64,000 bases of DNA from JBKPNX01 sp046732855 (GTDB lineage Bacteria > Pseudomonadota > Alphaproteobacteria > Geminicoccales > Geminicoccaceae), in contig JBKPNX010000062.1 in the NCBI GenBank assembly GCA_046732855.1, positions 1 through 64,000 on the forward strand, written 5' to 3'. Within the stretch, counting starts at the first letter, position 1, and each line of letters begins with the position of its first letter. Position numbers and translations under genes: made by a program. Below the pieces are notes generated by a model, which saw only the letters and a list, made by a program, of their open reading frames with translations, searched no databases and was not told where the DNA came from. Positions 19,665 through 29,770 of this stretch are shown here, piece after piece.

Positions 19665-20639
19665 TCAGCGCTCCTTCACGTACGGCTGGCCGATCGCCTT
19701 GGGCGCCACCGCCTTGCCGACGAAGCCGGCGAGCAGCAGCACGGTCGCGAGATACGGCAGCGCCTGGATCGCCTGGGTCGGCACGGTGCCGATGCCCGGC
19801 AGCGGCACGCCCTGCAGGCGGATCTGCACCGCGTCGGTGAAGGCGAACAGGAAGCAGGCGAACAGCGCCGGCACCGGGCGCCATTTGCCGAAAATCAGCG
19901 CCGCGAGCGCGAGATAGCCCTTGCCCGCGGTCATGTCGCGGATGAAAGCAGCGTTGTGCGCGATCGACAGATACGTGCCGGCGACGCCGCACAGCAGGCC
20001 GGTCACCAGCAACGCCTTGTAGCGCATCGCGGCGACGCTGATGCCCGCGGTGTCGACCGCGCTCGGGTTCTCGCCGACCGCGCGCAGGCGCAGGCCGAAG
20101 CGGGTCCGATACACTACCCAGGCGACCAGAGGCACGATCGCGGCGGTGGCATAGACCAGGATGTTGTGACCGCTGATCACCTCGGCGTAGATCGGGCCGA
20201 GCACCGGCACGTTTCGCAAGGCGTCGGCGAACGGCAGGGTGAGCGGCGTGAAGCGCGCGCCCTCGCTGAGCAGCGGCGTGCGCCCGCCCTGGCGGAACCA
20301 GGCTTCGGCCAGCGTCGGGCCGAGCCCGGCGACCATGATGTTGAGCGCCATGCCCGAGACCACCTGGTTGCCGTGGTTGGTGATGCAGGCGAAGCCGTGG
20401 ACCAGGGCGAGAAAGATCGAGAACAGAGTGCCGGCGGCGAGCCCGAGCCAGGCGGAGCCGGTGACCGCGGCGGTCGCGGCGGCGGCGAACGCCGCGCCCA
20501 GCATCTTGCCCTCGAGGGCTATGTCGACCACGCCCGAGCGCTCGCAGAACAGGCCGGCGAGAGCGGCGAGTACGAGCGGCGTCGCGAGGCGGATCGTCGA
20601 GTCGGTGAGCAGCAGGGCCTGGAGGAACAGCTGGTCCAT
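19665..20639 (-). CDS. ABC transporter permease, nucleoside/BMP type, second subunit
   Basis: A 324-residue inner-membrane permease of the BPD_transp_2 family, YufQ/RbsC-like. It contains LAALAGLFCERSGVVDIALEGKMLG-type sequence (residues about 22-46), GNQVVSGMALNIMVAG, TRFGLRLRAVGENPSAVDTA and a final LATVLLLAGFVGKAVAP helix; eight or more hydrophobic segments are visible. In the usual operon this subunit follows a first permease, an ATPase and a lipoprotein receptor and imports nucleosides or related compounds. The ATG at 20639 shares one base with the stop of the upstream permease (TGATG). A longer frame from 21083 reads through the other permease out of frame and is not real. Confidence 0.9.
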   Translation of the reverse strand: MDQLFLQALLLTDSTIRLATPLVLAALAGLFCERSGVVDIALEGKMLGAAFAAAATAAVTGSAWLGLAAGTLFSIFLALVHGFACITNHGNQVVSGMALNIMVAGLGPTLAEAWFRQGGRTPLLSEGARFTPLTLPFADALRNVPVLGPIYAEVISGHNILVYATAAIVPLVAWVVYRTRFGLRLRAVGENPSAVDTAGISVAAMRYKALLVTGLLCGVAGTYLSIAHNAAFIRDMTAGKGYLALAALIFGKWRPVPALFACFLFAFTDAVQIRLQGVPLPGIGTVPTQAIQALPYLATVLLLAGFVGKAVAPKAIGQPYVKER

Positions 20640-21751
20640 CAGGCGACCGCCCCGGCCGGCGCCGGGCGCGCGAACAGCGCCTCGAGCGAGGGCCGGAACA
20701 TGTGCTCGAGCGCGCCCGCGAACAGAATGACCAGGCCCTGGATCACCACCACGATGTCGCGACTCAGCGCCGGCATGTCGAACGACAGCTCGGAGCCGCC
20801 CTGATAGAGCGCGCCGAACAGGACGGCGGCGAGGATGATGCCGAGCGGGTGGTTGCGGCCCATCAGCGCGACGGCGATGCCGACGAAGCCGAAGCCGCCC
20901 GTGAAGTCGAGGGTCATGCGGTGCTGCGCGCCCATGATCATGTTGAGCGCGACCAGTCCGGCGAGCGCGCCGGAGATGGTCATCGCCAGCACGATCTGGC
21001 GCGCCGGCGAGATGCCGCCGTAGACCGCCGCGGTCTCGTTCTGGCCGACCACGCGGAGCGCAAAGCCGTAGCGGGTCTGCCACACGAACAGCCAGACCAG
21101 GACGCAGCAGATCAGGGCGAACATGAACGACAGATTGAGCGGCGAGGGGGCGGTCTGGATGCCGAGCGCGCCGAGCGCCTCGTGCATCTGGGGCAGCCAG
21201 GCGCTCGGCGGCAGCGTCTCCGTCTCGGGGATCTGCTGCCCCGGTGCGATCAGCACGTTGACCAGGAGGTAGGTCATCAGCGCGGAGGCGATGAAATTGA
21301 ACATTATCGTGGTGATCACGACGTGGCTGCCGCGCTGCGCCTGCAGCCAGCCCGGGACGAACGCCCAGGCGCCGCCGAACGCCGCGGCGCCGAAGATCGC
21401 GAGCGGTACCACGACGAACCAGGGCAGCCAGCCGAGGTAGAGGCCGACCAGGGTAACGCCGAGGCCGCCGACGTAGGCCTGGCCCTCGCCGCCGATGTTG
21501 AACAGGCCGCAGTGGAAGGCGATCGCGACCGCGAGACCCGCGAAGATGAAGCTGGTGGCGTAGAACAGCGTGTAGCCGATCGCCTCGCCGTAGCCGAAGG
21601 CGCCGTAGACCAGGAGCTCGACCGCTTCGAGCGGGTTCTCGCCGAGGAACAGCACGATCAGGCCGGAGACCAGGAACGCCGCCGCGAGGTTGAGCAGCGG
21701 CAAGAGCCCGAGGTTGACCCAGGCCGGCAGCTCGCTGGAGCGCGCGCCCAT
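20639..21751 (-). CDS. ABC transporter permease, nucleoside/BMP type, first subunit
   Basis: A 370-residue permease of the YufP-like group: an N-terminal helix (LGLLPLLNLAAAFLVSGLIV), LNPLEAVE-like periplasmic loop, AIAFHCGLFNIGGEGQAYVG (the hallmark), SHVVITTIMFNFIASALM, TRYGFALRVVGQNETAA (coupling loop to an ATPase) and a tail GALEHMFRP. The ATG at 21751 was chosen over upstream codons because hydrophobic coding sequence starts there. The ATPase and substrate-binding lipoprotein genes expected upstream are missing: the next 400 bp are non-coding and lead to the divergent ahcY. The transporter must use components encoded elsewhere or be incomplete. Confidence 0.9.
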   Translation of the reverse strand: MGARSSELPAWVNLGLLPLLNLAAAFLVSGLIVLFLGENPLEAVELLVYGAFGYGEAIGYTLFYATSFIFAGLAVAIAFHCGLFNIGGEGQAYVGGLGVTLVGLYLGWLPWFVVVPLAIFGAAAFGGAWAFVPGWLQAQRGSHVVITTIMFNFIASALMTYLLVNVLIAPGQQIPETETLPPSAWLPQMHEALGALGIQTAPSPLNLSFMFALICCVLVWLFVWQTRYGFALRVVGQNETAAVYGGISPARQIVLAMTISGALAGLVALNMIMGAQHRMTLDFTGGFGFVGIAVALMGRNHPLGIILAAVLFGALYQGGSELSFDMPALSRDIVVVIQGLVILFAGALEHMFRPSLEALFARPAPAGAVA

Positions 21752-22169
21752 CAGGCGTGCTCCCGCGCGATCTTTGGCGAGACGGTTCCGATGAACGGGG
21801 TGCTGGTCATGGGAAAATGGCCGCCTCTGCCGAGCCACCTTCGCGGGTAGACGACCAAGCATCAACCGGAGAGCGCCAGATGGCCTCTTGGCAACCGTGG
21901 TCGCGCACCGCCAAGGTCGTCAGCATCCCGGGCGCTGTTCGAGCATGGCGGCGGCGCAGCCCGAAGGCAATCGTGAAGTCCAGCTGCGCTCGGCTGTCGC
22001 CTTCCTCGCCGGGGACGGAAGGCCCTCCCTGCGGCCCCGGTGCCTCCGGTGAATGCCGCGATCGCGCGCCGGCACGCGCGGCGCCATGCCACGTTGAGCT
22101 GTTCGTAATCATGCGCCGTGCCTAAATACGGCGGTGACCGACATCGATCATTGCGAACGAGGACCGATC
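21752..22169. other. Divergent intergenic region between permease and ahcY
   Basis: About 0.4 kb. Frames on both strands are compositional shadows without domain matches. I looked for a SAH riboswitch ahead of ahcY and did not find its conserved core. The last part, GAACGAGGACCGATC, supplies the ahcY ribosome-binding site. Confidence 0.4.
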
Positions 22170-23591
<1,422 letters not shown>

Positions 23592-23599
23592 GCTGGAGC

Positions 23600-24490
23600 A
23601 TGCCCCGCGCGCGCACCGGCCCGGCAGCGGCTGACCGGGAACTCGCGCGGCTGCTCCGGGGCTATTCGATCGAGGTCACGACGCACAATCCGTCCGCGGT
23701 CGAGCTGTGCCGCACGCATGTCGCACCCGGCACCGAGGTGTACATCGCGTTCGTGCCCGGCGAGACCCATCATGCCGTGGTCGCGACCGCGGCGAAGTTG
23801 CGCGCGGCCAAGTTCGTGCCCGTGCCCCACGTCACCGCGCGCAGCATGGCGAGCTTCACCCAGCTCGGCGATTTCCTCGAGCGTCTGGCCGGCGAGGGGG
23901 GCGTGACCCGCGCGCTGGTGGTCGGGGGCGATCTCGAGCAGCCGGCGGGACCCTATCCTTCCAGTCTCGACCTGCTGCGGACGGGACTGTTCGAGCAGCA
24001 TGGCATCCGCCGCATTGGTCTCGCCTGCTACCCGGAGGCGCACCGCAGGATCGATGTTGAGGTGCTCGAGTGTGCACTGCTTGCAAAACTCGAGCTCCTG
24101 CGGGGCGCCGGCCTGGAGGCTTGGCTGGTCACTCAGTTCTGCTTCGAGGCGGCCCCGATCCTCGAGTGCGTGCGACGGCTGCGCGCGCTTGGCATTGCTG
24201 CGCCGCTGAGGGTCGGGCTAGCCGGCCCCGCCTCGCGGCGCACCCTCTGGAAATACGCGCTGCACTGCGGCATCGGCAATTCGATTCGCGTGCTGGGCAC
24301 CAGGGTCGATGCGGTCGCCAATCTGCTCGCGCGCAGGACGCCCGAGCTCATCCTGCGCGAGCTGGCCGCAGCCGAGCGCCGGGATCCGGGGCTCGGCATC
24401 GAGGGCGTGCACATCTTCACGTTCGGCGGCGTCGCCAGCAGCGCGGAGTGGGCGAACGGCATCCTCGCCGCCGCGCCGGGGTCCATGTAG
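23600..24490 (+). CDS. Methylenetetrahydrofolate reductase-like protein
   Basis: A 296-residue TIM-barrel protein of the MTHFR (MetF) superfamily: SIEVTTHNPSAVELC, TEVYIAFVPGETHH, VPVPHVTARSMASFTQLGDF, ALVVGGDLEQPAGPYPSSLD, IGLACYPEAHRRID, AWLVTQFCFEAAPILEC, RVGLAGPASRRTL and a final GVHIFTFGGVASSAEW. Canonical MetF makes methyl-THF for methionine synthesis. This one is divergent (for example GGDLEQPAG where MetF has GD-PP), so it belongs to the C1-metabolism subgroup often found next to ahcY or demethylases, and its exact reaction is uncertain. The ATG has TGGAGC upstream and is translationally close to ahcY. Confidence 0.8.
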   Translation: MPRARTGPAAADRELARLLRGYSIEVTTHNPSAVELCRTHVAPGTEVYIAFVPGETHHAVVATAAKLRAAKFVPVPHVTARSMASFTQLGDFLERLAGEGGVTRALVVGGDLEQPAGPYPSSLDLLRTGLFEQHGIRRIGLACYPEAHRRIDVEVLECALLAKLELLRGAGLEAWLVTQFCFEAAPILECVRRLRALGIAAPLRVGLAGPASRRTLWKYALHCGIGNSIRVLGTRVDAVANLLARRTPELILRELAAAERRDPGLGIEGVHIFTFGGVASSAEWANGILAAAPGSM

Positions 24491-24575
24491 TTGGACACCT
24501 CACTGTCCTCAGTAATCCAGGCAGATCGCCGATCGCGCGACCCGGCCCGGCCAAGCACCTGCATGTCCAGCGCTT

Positions 24576-24617
24576 TGAGACGACCTGAGGGGCTGGGCGG
24601 CCGCCGGGTTCGTCTCA
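24576..24617. terminator. GC-rich stem-loop after the MetF-like gene
   Basis: TGAGACGA (24576-24583) pairs perfectly with TCGTCTCA (24610-24617). The 26-nt loop contains the self-complementary GGCGGCCGCC, so a longer folded structure is possible. It lies about 85 bp after the MetF-like stop. There is no T-run, so it is a weak terminator or attenuator candidate. Confidence 0.35.
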
Positions 24618-24764
24618 GCGGTTTGGCTCGCGCAAGCGGGCGCATCGCACTCTGTCGGCGGCGCCCGTCGATCCGAGACCAGCGCGCCGTCGGTTCGCGG
24701 CGTTCGCTTCACGGCGGCGGCTCGGCGTGCCCGAACCGGCGACGAGCGTCCGTGTGAGCGCGCC

Positions 24765-25652
24765 ATGAGCATGCCTTCCGTGCCGCTGATCCGCCGTCTG
24801 AGCGAGATCGCGGATGCCTACGACGCCTTGCTGCTCGACCAGTGGGGCGTGCTCCACGGCGGCGTCGAGCCTTATCCGGGCGTGCTCGAGACGCTTGCCG
24901 CGTTGCGTGCCGCCGGCAAGCCGGTCGCGATCCTGTCCAACGCGCCGCGCCGCTCGCAGCACGCCGAGGGCCGGCTGCACAGGATCGGCGTGCCGCGGGA
25001 CGCCTACGACCGGCTGGTCACCTCCGGCGATGCGGCGCACGCCGCGCTCGGCGCGCGCGACGACCCGGCGCACGCCGCGCTCGGCTCCGCCTATCTGTTC
25101 ATCGGGCCGGGCTGGGACACCGGCTTGGTCGACGGCTTGGACTATCGCCGGGTCGAGGCGGTCGCGGACGCGGATTTTCTCCTGGCCGTCGGCCTGTTCG
25201 ACGAGGCCGATCCGATCGAGCGATATGACCCGCTGTTCGCTGCGGCCGCCGCGCGCGAGCTGGCCATGGTGTGCGTCAACCCGGATCTGGTGATCCATCG
25301 CCAGGGCGGCGTCACCGCGCCCTGTGCCGGGTGGCTCGCCCGGCACTATCGCGACGCGTACGGCGGGCAGGTGCTGTACCACGGCAAGCCGGACCCGGCG
25401 ATCTTCCGCCGCGCCGCAGAGGCGCTGGGCCAGGGCGACGGCGCGCGCATCCTGGTGGTCGGCGACAGTCTGGCGACCGACATCATGGGCGCCAGCGCGG
25501 CAGGCTACGACAGCCTGTTCGTGACCCGCGGCATCCATGCCGAGGAGCTCGGCGTCGCGCCGGGCGCCGAACCCGACCTCCAACGTCTGGCAGAGATGTG
25601 CGCGCGCCACGGCCAGCGACCGACCATGGCGATCGCCACCTTGCGCTGGTGA
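24765..25652 (+). CDS. HAD-superfamily hydrolase, NagD-like (TIGR01459 type)
   Basis: A 295-residue phosphatase of the HAD IIA class. Motif I is DALLLDQWGVLHGG, with Gln-Trp following the nucleophilic Asp as in the TIGR01459 group. Motif II is AILSNAPRRSQ. The C2 cap segment lies in between, motif III is YHGKPDPAIFRRA and motif IV is ILVVGDSLATDIMGASAAGY. The substrate is not known; relatives act on small phosphorylated metabolites. The gene stands alone. Confidence 0.85.
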   Translation: MSMPSVPLIRRLSEIADAYDALLLDQWGVLHGGVEPYPGVLETLAALRAAGKPVAILSNAPRRSQHAEGRLHRIGVPRDAYDRLVTSGDAAHAALGARDDPAHAALGSAYLFIGPGWDTGLVDGLDYRRVEAVADADFLLAVGLFDEADPIERYDPLFAAAAARELAMVCVNPDLVIHRQGGVTAPCAGWLARHYRDAYGGQVLYHGKPDPAIFRRAAEALGQGDGARILVVGDSLATDIMGASAAGYDSLFVTRGIHAEELGVAPGAEPDLQRLAEMCARHGQRPTMAIATLRW

Positions 25653-25792
25653 GGGCATCCGAGTCAGCCCGGCGGCTCTCATCGGCGGCCACTAACGCTC
25701 AGGTACTTATCACTTCATAGTTGTACAATTTACCGTTGCGTCAGCGGCATCACCTGCCCATAAATGAACCGACCCCAGCTTTGGAGAATGCG

Positions 25793-26008
25793 ATGGCTCA
25801 GCGTCCCGACTTGCAGCTCGCCGAAAGCCTGTTCCGCTTCAATCCGAAATGGTGGTGGGACCCGATTCCGCCTTGGTTCTCCGAACATCTGACGGTCGCC
25901 GTCGCCCGTGAGCTGACCCGAATCCAGCTAACGAAGCAGCTGCGCGTCCTCGAAGCCGAGCAGGCGGCCGTGCAGGAAACGCTGAACGTCATCCAGAAGG
26001 TCAAGTAA
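25793..26008 (+). CDS. Small Trp/Pro-rich protein preceding a radical SAM enzyme
   Basis: A 71-residue protein I do not recognise. Residues 16-29 read FNPKWWWDPIPPWF, three consecutive tryptophans and a fourth nearby. Residues 36-71 form a probable amphipathic helix (ARELTRIQLTKQLRVLEAEQ). GGAG sits about nine bases before the ATG. Its stop is 64 bp before the radical SAM gene, same strand. It might be a peptide substrate, an accessory subunit or a partner of that enzyme; no cleavage site or leader motif of a known peptide class is visible. There is no signal peptide. Confidence 0.75.
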   Translation: MAQRPDLQLAESLFRFNPKWWWDPIPPWFSEHLTVAVARELTRIQLTKQLRVLEAEQAAVQETLNVIQKVK

Positions 26009-26072
26009 GCGCCGAGGAGCCAGGCCACGGCACGAGGGCGGTCAGAGTCATTCCTGCGCGGCGGAGGGCGTG

Positions 26073-27725
26073 ATGCAGATCGATCTCCCCGGCCATTGGC
26101 CGCCCGATCTTGGGCAGCGCCGGCGCAATACGGCGCAACCCATTCTCCTGGTCGGCTTTCTCGACCAGGGCAATCTCGGCCTGGGCTACCTCGCGGCCAC
26201 GCTCGAAAAGTTCGGTTACGCCGTTCTGGTCGCCGATGTCGAGCGATCGCCCGATGAGCTGGTCGAAATGGCTCGCCGCGAACAGCCGCTGCTGATCGGC
26301 TTCTCGCTGATATTCCAGTTCTACATCAGCCGCTACGCGACCCTCATCCGGCGTCTGCGCGCCGCGGGGATCGACTGCCATTTCACCATGGGCGGTCACT
26401 TTCCGAGCCTCAGCCCTGCTGAGACCCTGGCCCAGGTCCCCGAGCTCGACAGCGTGGTGCGCTTCGAGGGCGAGCTGACGCTGCTCGAGCTCGCTGACCA
26501 TGTCGGCAATGGCACTGACTGGCGCGCCACTGCCGGCATCGCTCATCACGCGGCCGACGGCGGGCTCGCTCAGACCGCGCCGCGTCACCTCCTGCGCGAT
26601 CTGGATGATCTGCCTTGGCCCGTGCGCGAGTTCGAGCCCGAGCAGGTGCTCGGCCATCGCGCCATGCCGCTGCTGGCCAGCCGTGGCTGCGCGCGGACCT
26701 GCTCGTTCTGCTCGATCCACACGTTCTACCGCACCGCGCCGGGCAAGGTGGTGCGGACCCGCAACCCTACGCGCGTGGTCGAAGAGATGCGCTGGCTGTG
26801 GCAGGCCCGCGGCATCTCGATCTTCCTGTTCCAGGACGACGACTTCCCGCTGTTCGGTCCGGTCTGGCAGCGGTGGACGCGGAATTTCCTGGACGAGTTG
26901 CACCGCGCCGATCTGCCGGGGCACGTGATCTGGAAGATCAACTGCCGGGCCGATGCGGTCGATGAGCAACTCTTCAGGGAGATGAAGGCGGCCGGGCTCT
27001 ACCTCGTTTACATGGGCCTCGAGTCCGGCGACGAGCAAGGCCTCAAAACGCTCAACAAGGGCATCACGGTCGAGCAGAACCTCGCCGCCGTCGCCACGCT
27101 CAAGCGAATGGGGATGGTCTTCGAGTTCGGCTTCATGCTGCTCGACCCCTCGTCAAGTTTCGAGAGCATCCACGCCAATCTGCGATTCCTGCGCGCGATC
27201 ACGGGTGACGGCTCTGTTGCGGCCGTGTTCTGCCGGATGCTTCCGTACGATGGCACCCCGATCAAGGATCAGCTGGCGGCGGAGGGGCGCCTGAAGGGCG
27301 ACGTGTGCAACCCCGACTACGATTTCCTCGACCCGCGCCTCGACGACTTCTTTCGCGAGCTGAACGATGTCCTTCATGTGTCCGGCTGGATCCACGGCCA
27401 CCGGGCGCTGTCGCCCGCGATCAACTGGGCGTGGAACGAAATCGCGATCCTGGAGGGACTGTTCCGTCCGCTCGAGGGCATGGAGGGCTACAAAGCCGAA
27501 CTCCGCCGCCTGACCGCCGCGAGCAATGAGATGGTGCTCGGCGTGGTCGAGGAGATGGCCGCCTATCATGCCGGCGGCAGGCGTCCAACCGTGAATGGCC
27601 GGCAGATCGCCCGGCACGCCGAGAAGTATGCCGCTGACCTCGTTACCATGCGGGATGATTTCATCCAGCGCCATCAAAACACGCTGATCGAGGCGCTGAC
27701 GGCCGACGGACTCGTCGCCGCTTAG
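26073..27725 (+). CDS. B12-binding-domain radical SAM protein
   Basis: A 550-residue enzyme. Residues about 20-150 have the B12-binding (Rossmann) layout, with ILLVGFLDQGNLGLGYLAAT, VLVADVERSPDEL and CHFTMGGHFPSLSP, though the DxHxxG motif for lower-ligand His is absent, as in many of this class. The radical SAM core follows with Cys206, Cys210 and Cys213 in SRGCARTCSFCS, ligands of the 4Fe-4S cluster. Further segments are FLFQDDDFPLFG and YLVYMGLESGDEQGLKTLNK. A C-terminal extension (about 400-550) has no motif I know. GGAGGG precedes the start. Related enzymes methylate or rearrange unactivated carbons; the substrate is unknown here. Confidence 0.88.
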   Translation: MQIDLPGHWPPDLGQRRRNTAQPILLVGFLDQGNLGLGYLAATLEKFGYAVLVADVERSPDELVEMARREQPLLIGFSLIFQFYISRYATLIRRLRAAGIDCHFTMGGHFPSLSPAETLAQVPELDSVVRFEGELTLLELADHVGNGTDWRATAGIAHHAADGGLAQTAPRHLLRDLDDLPWPVREFEPEQVLGHRAMPLLASRGCARTCSFCSIHTFYRTAPGKVVRTRNPTRVVEEMRWLWQARGISIFLFQDDDFPLFGPVWQRWTRNFLDELHRADLPGHVIWKINCRADAVDEQLFREMKAAGLYLVYMGLESGDEQGLKTLNKGITVEQNLAAVATLKRMGMVFEFGFMLLDPSSSFESIHANLRFLRAITGDGSVAAVFCRMLPYDGTPIKDQLAAEGRLKGDVCNPDYDFLDPRLDDFFRELNDVLHVSGWIHGHRALSPAINWAWNEIAILEGLFRPLEGMEGYKAELRRLTAASNEMVLGVVEEMAAYHAGGRRPTVNGRQIARHAEKYAADLVTMRDDFIQRHQNTLIEALTADGLVAA

Positions 27726-28065
27726 AAGGCGTTCACCCGGTTCGCGATCGATTTCGACATAAGCCCGCCGTCGCCAATCAGATACAGGTCGCTTGGCGAG
27801 CGTACCGGATCTACTGGAGGGTAAACCATCCAGCTGGACTCAGCTACCGTGACAGCTTCGACTATGCTCGCGCCAAGACCAACGGGCTTGGCGTCGCTTC
27901 TGGGCGACAGTTCCGCCGGATCGGATGTGACCTAGTGTCCGCCCAGTCTCAGTGCGGCAGGAATCACTGCCCTGGATAACAACAGCACGTGTGAGGTGGT
28001 TCACATTGTGAGATAGCAGCTCCTAGTAAATTCATCGTCTTAACCTTCCGCCTGGAGTTCATACC
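27726..28065. other. Intergenic region before the first FSGRxNPxW gene; no gene seen
   Basis: About 340 bp without a domain-bearing frame. The last 80 bp are AT-richer (GTAAATTCATCGTCTTAACC) and may hold the promoter of the following gene; CTGGAG precedes its ATG. Confidence 0.35.
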
Positions 28066-28986
28066 ATGTTGCAGATTACAGCAGACGTCTTCTCGGGCCG
28101 CCGTAATCCGGCTTGGGTCATCACAGAGGAGCAAGAGGCTCGGACAACTCTGAAGGAGTTCGCCAAAGAGCGGAACAGTCTCACCGAAGGCACGCCGGCA
28201 GAGGGCGGCCTCGGCTTGCGTGGGTTTGTCATAGATGTCCTCGACGACGAGCTTGCCCAGGATTTGGGCCTTGCGCCCAGCGTATATCTGGCCGCTGGCG
28301 CGCACGCGCGGTCCACGCGGGCCAGCGAGCTCGCCGAGCGGCTGATCGGCCTCATAAGCCGAGCGAAGCCGGCGCCAACGATTACTGGAGAAGAAGTCTT
28401 GCCACTGGACGAGACGTTGCGGGCGTTCCTTGCCCAGCAGCTGGAGCGTGTTGGGCGTATATCGATGCCGGACGTTCGGGAGGAGACCGGAGTCGCGGAG
28501 AAGGCCCGGAAGATCGAGGCAGCAGCGGTCTGTTACATCGAGTTCGCTGCCTACAATCCCGGTTTCTGGAACAACGATCCGGTAGTCCGGCAGAATAACA
28601 ACTGCTATAACTACGCAAGCAATTGGCGCACCAATACCTTCGCCCAGCCCGGCCGGGGATGCGGGCAGATGTACACAGCGCTTACTTGCCCTGAGGTCAC
28701 CCGGGCGGCCTTGTGTGACGGGATGCACCGGCGCTACGATTGCTTTCCGGACTCGGAAAGGCCCCGTTATCTCGTGGCCCTGGTGGTTGCGCCAGGTTTC
28801 GACTACCATTGGTACCGGAAGCTGAAAGAGGGCTTCTGGGGCCACAAGCCCGGAAGCACGCCAGTGCGAAATGTAGATAACAGCGGCAACATCATCAGCG
28901 ATCCGGCGACATGCGACCGGGGACCCTACACACACTTCTGTGGCTATTTCTACGGCTGCAACAGCCAGAGGCAGCGTATCACGTAG
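28066..28986 (+). CDS. Unrecognised protein: FSGRxNPxW domain plus Cys/His-rich hydrolase-like domain
   Basis: A 306-residue protein with no signal peptide. The N-terminal ~100 residues begin MLQITADVFSGRRNPAWVIT and include GGLGLRGFVIDVLDD; the next gene has the same domain. The C-terminal half is different and motif-rich: QNNNCYNYASNWRTNTFAQP (Cys180), VVAPGFDYHWYRKL (His248), EGFWGHKPGSTPV (His260), DNSGNIISDP (Asp271) and a Cys-containing tail TCDRGPYTHFCGYFYGC. The ordered Cys, His, Asp/Asn resembles a papain-like or NlpC/P60-like hydrolase arrangement, which is inference. The ATG is preceded by CTGGAG. Confidence 0.75.
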   Translation: MLQITADVFSGRRNPAWVITEEQEARTTLKEFAKERNSLTEGTPAEGGLGLRGFVIDVLDDELAQDLGLAPSVYLAAGAHARSTRASELAERLIGLISRAKPAPTITGEEVLPLDETLRAFLAQQLERVGRISMPDVREETGVAEKARKIEAAAVCYIEFAAYNPGFWNNDPVVRQNNNCYNYASNWRTNTFAQPGRGCGQMYTALTCPEVTRAALCDGMHRRYDCFPDSERPRYLVALVVAPGFDYHWYRKLKEGFWGHKPGSTPVRNVDNSGNIISDPATCDRGPYTHFCGYFYGCNSQRQRIT

Positions 28987-29042
28987 AGGCCTTTACTCAA
29001 AGCTCAACCGCCGGGGGCATGCCCCGGGCGGTTGGTGAAGTC

Positions 29043-29414
29043 ATGCGAGAGTGGACGAAGATGCGTGCCGAGGTTGATCTTTTCAGTGGGCGGCCAAATC
29101 CGACCTGGAACCTCACGGCCGACGAGAGCGCCGAATTGGTAAAGCGGCTCAAGACTCTGCCTGAGACGAAAGAGGGCAAGATCCGCGATGGGCTCGGCTA
29201 TAGAGGTATCGTGGTGACGGGGACAGCAGACGAGGTTTCGGACTCTGCCACCGCCGTTGTCTCGGGTGGGATTGTTCTTGTGCGAGCCTCGGGTCGTGGG
29301 GAACGGCTGTTAGCGGATAGTGGCCGCGCGTTGGAGCGATGGCTGCTGGGCACGGCGCGGGGGCGAGTGGATCCGGAGATCCAACATCTGATTGATCAGT
29401 TGCTTGGGCAGTAG
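29043..29414 (+). CDS. Unrecognised small protein with the FSGRxNPxW domain
   Basis: About 123 residues consisting of one domain: MRAEVDLFSGRPNPTWNLTA, then EGKIRDGLGYRGIVVTG. These align with residues 1-60 of the preceding protein (DVFSGRRNPAW, GGLGLRGFVIDV), so the two are paralogous across this domain. The start is uncertain: an ATG at 29043 or at 29061, and a longer frame opens at 28911 inside the previous gene. No membrane or signal segment is present. Function unknown. Confidence 0.68.
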   Translation: MREWTKMRAEVDLFSGRPNPTWNLTADESAELVKRLKTLPETKEGKIRDGLGYRGIVVTGTADEVSDSATAVVSGGIVLVRASGRGERLLADSGRALERWLLGTARGRVDPEIQHLIDQLLGQ

Positions 29415-29770
29415 CCGAGTGAACGATCCTCATTCGGTGATGTAGACCATTGTCAGTCTTGGTTGTGAAGGCCGTCTACTGAACCGCCTCCGAGCAGCTG
29501 AACTAATGCTCCATTGCCTGCACCGAGTCTCGCATGCGCCTATTTCACTGACTGGATCGCCTCTCGTGGGTGGTGGTCCCAGTTGGAAGAAGACCGCCTT
29601 GTAGATCGCGGCCCTTATCCCCCTCCAGCGCAGCTGCTGATTGGAGGTGAGATCACGCCAGTTCCGTCTACACGCGAGCTGGGGCCTTCGCTCACGCGGT
29701 GTGAGGAGTGGTCCAGCGGGAGTCGGGCCGCAGGGCTTGACCAGTCTCTAGGTCCAATCGAAGGTGGCGC
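29415..29770. other. Intergenic region upstream of lysS
   Basis: About 355 bp. A plus-strand frame runs through part of it without recognisable content. I see no T-box (not expected in this lineage), no tRNA and no clear terminator. Confidence 0.35.

Noticed and set aside
21800..22169. SAH riboswitch upstream of ahcY
   Set aside because: The conserved core (GAGCGCUGC-type stem and partner) could not be found by eye.
29514..29770. Plus-strand frame running into lysS
   Set aside because: No recognisable residues and the LysRS start at 29771 is clear.
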